DNA of 16,603 nt from Lentisphaerota bacterium (GTDB lineage: Bacteria; Verrucomicrobiota; Lentisphaeria; Oligosphaerales; Oligosphaeraceae): positions 1 through 16,603 of the forward strand of contig JAAZIZ010000070.1 in the NCBI GenBank assembly GCA_012800565.1, given 5' to 3'. The position numbers were made by a program, and so were the translations under genes. Every line of letters begins with the position of its first letter. Positions within the stretch are counted from its first letter, which is position 1. A model generated the notes under the pieces. The model did no database searches, was not told the origin of the DNA, and worked only from the letters and a program-made list of their open reading frames with translations. Below, one piece after another: positions 16,101 through 16,603 of this stretch.

Positions 16101-16347
16101 CGTTGACATGATCAAGAACGGTTACGTGCAGCTGGTCATCAATACTCCGATTGGTAAAGCCAGCGCCAAGGATGATTCGTATATCCGCAAAAACGCGATT
16201 CGTTTTGGTGTGCCCTACATTACCACTGTTGCCGCCGCCTTGGCTACCGCCAACGGCGTGGCGGCGCGGCGTCAGGGGCACGATACCCTTAAATCGCTGC
16301 AGGAATACCATGCCGGCATCAAGGCCTGCAATGACCGTAATTCCTGA
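13123..16347 (+). CDS. carB: Carbamoyl-phosphate synthase large subunit CarB
   Basis: A full-length 1074-residue CarB, which makes carbamoyl phosphate from bicarbonate, ammonia (from CarA) and two ATP for pyrimidine and arginine synthesis. The two homologous ATP-grasp halves are visible: the first opens VMIIGSGPIIIGQACEFDYSG and holds VVVIEINPRTSRSSALASK; the second begins about residue 554 with NVMVLGGGPIRIGQGIEFDY and holds VYVLEANPRASRTVPLVSK. Between them is the oligomerisation region (about 400-550). The MGS-like allosteric domain spans about 936-1074 (VLITVNPQDRAG to the end). The ATG at 13123 follows AGGAG (13112-13116) by 6 bases. carA is not adjacent. The stop is directly followed by the mnmE start. 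Confidence 0.97.
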   Translation: MPKRDDIKKVMIIGSGPIIIGQACEFDYSGTQACKALRNLGYQIVLVNSNPATIMTDPETADVTYIEPLNLARMTEIIEKERPDALLPNLGGQSALNLASELSEAGVLDKYNVEVIGVQIDAIKRGEDRNAFKETMHRLGIDMARSQVVNSLEDAEAAAKQIGFPVVVRPAYTMGGTGGGFCYNIEELRTIAARGLQASIVHQILIEESLLGWEELELEVVRDAKGQMITVCFIENVDPVGVHTGDSFCVAPMLTISQELQARMQKYAYSIVEGIGVIGGTNVQFAYNPKDDRVVVIEINPRTSRSSALASKATGFPIAYISAILATGVTLDELPYWRDGSLEKYTPCGDYVVVKFARWAFEKFRNVEDKLGTQMRAVGEVMSIGKTYKEAFMKAIRSLENGNPGLGFVKGYQNLSLPELLERLNIPTSQRQFLLYEALRKGADIDELYKKTAIKPWYLEQMLELVELEKKILEYQEHVLPDELLIQAKKDGFSDLYLAQLLKTPEALNRKQRLDLGLTGAWDRVPVSGVADASYYYSSYNIPDQSQASDNARNVMVLGGGPIRIGQGIEFDYCCVHAAKALREMGYETIMVNCNPETVSTDYDTSDKLYFEPLTLEDVLNIYQKENPLGVIVQFGGQTPLNLATALERNGVKILGTSPSTIDMAEDRDLFRKLMERLEIPMPESGMASNLEQALLVTHQIGFPVMVRPSFVLGGRGMEIVRDEEMLRQYVAAAVDVTPERPILIDRFLENAIETEADAIADGTDAFVPSIMEHIEQAGIHSGDSACVIPPKTIPEKHIETIKNYTRKIAKEMQVVGLMNMQYAICNDVVYVLEANPRASRTVPLVSKVCGISMAKIATRIMLGEKLSQMDLREVHIPHFGVKEAVFPFPMLPEVDPVLGPEMRSTGEVLGMASTPGLAFFKAEEAAKPPLPEEGTVLITVNPQDRAGILEPARKFQELGFKIIATEGTGHFLQEHGISSELVAKINEGRPDIVDMIKNGYVQLVINTPIGKASAKDDSYIRKNAIRFGVPYITTVAAALATANGVAARRQGHDTLKSLQEYHAGIKACNDRNS

Positions 16348-16603
16348 ATGGAATGCTTAACAGTGTCTGAACTTTATCAACAGTCCTCCACCATCTGCGC
16401 TCTGGCTACTGCAGTCGGCGGCGCGGTGTCCATACTGCGAATCTCCGGCCCGGAGGCGATAGCGCTGGCCGGGCGTCTGTGGCAGGGCTGCCAGGGGCTT
16501 GAGACGGCAGCGGAGCGGGTGATGCACCTGGGACGGCTGAAGCACGCAGATGGCAGGATTATTGATTCTCAGTGCCTGGCAGTGAAGATGCCCGGCCCGC
16601 ACA
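16348..16603 (+). CDS. mnmE: tRNA modification GTPase MnmE, N-terminal fragment
   Basis: The first 85 codons of a protein cut by the window end. The fragment matches the N-terminal folate-binding domain of MnmE (TrmE), the GTPase that works with MnmG to make the cmnm5 modification on wobble uridine of tRNA: STICALATAVGGAVSILRISGPEA, followed further on by RIIDSQCLAVKMPGP. The usual PGRGGVGI stretch is altered to VGGAVSI. The ATG at 16348 immediately follows the carB stop; a GTG at 16363 in the same frame is an alternative start, and neither has a strong SD. Coupling to carB translation is likely. The G domain lies outside the window. Confidence 0.85.
   Translation, partial: MECLTVSELYQQSSTICALATAVGGAVSILRISGPEAIALAGRLWQGCQGLETAAERVMHLGRLKHADGRIIDSQCLAVKMPGPH

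Noticed and set aside
15094..16311. Long minus-strand open frame (about 405 residues) opposite carB
   Set aside because: Shadow of carB; low-complexity, His/Gly-rich translation without motifs.

Overview
The window is a bacterial chromosomal segment of moderately high GC with short spacers and recognisable Shine-Dalgarno (SD) sites. It combines a broadly conserved lipid/ribosome cluster with a WbsX/GH99-like protein, a DUF4091/GH123-like secreted protein, a ceramidase-like protein and a divergent GH28-like protein. That mix resembles Lentisphaerota (Victivallales-like) or a related PVC-group gut or environmental bacterium. No rRNA or other marker gene confirms this, so the assignment is inference.

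Layout. (1) 1-3657, plus strand: the tail of an unrecognised gene, then yceD (DUF177), rpmF (L32), plsX, fabD and fabG, tightly spaced as one operon. It couples a 23S rRNA/L32 module to the start of fatty-acid and phospholipid synthesis. fabH and acpP, which often sit in this array, are absent. (2) 3760-5767, minus strand: a WbsX/GH99-like gene followed by rsmG (16S rRNA m7G methyltransferase), converging on fabG. (3) 5768-6094: a 327-base divergent spacer with a candidate promoter for the WbsX-like gene and three inverted repeats in front of thiD. (4) 6095-6883, plus strand: thiD. (5) 6880-12853, minus strand: a three-gene catabolic-looking cassette transcribed as GH28-like, then a large secreted DUF4091/GH123-like protein, then a neutral-ceramidase-like protein whose stop codon overlaps that of thiD. 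(6) 12854-13122: a divergent control region with good sigma70-type promoters in both directions and a perfect palindrome over the -35 box on the cassette side. (7) 13123 to the end, plus strand: carB, then the start of mnmE, which begins at the base after the carB stop and runs off the window.

The housekeeping genes are confident calls. The part with most room for new biology is the 6.0 kb minus-strand cassette. Its proteins belong to families acting on glycans (GH28 fold), on N-acetylhexosaminides including glycosphingolipids (GH123), and on ceramides or related amides, but its substrate cannot be read from sequence alone. No CRISPR array, insertion sequence, prophage, tRNA or rRNA was seen.
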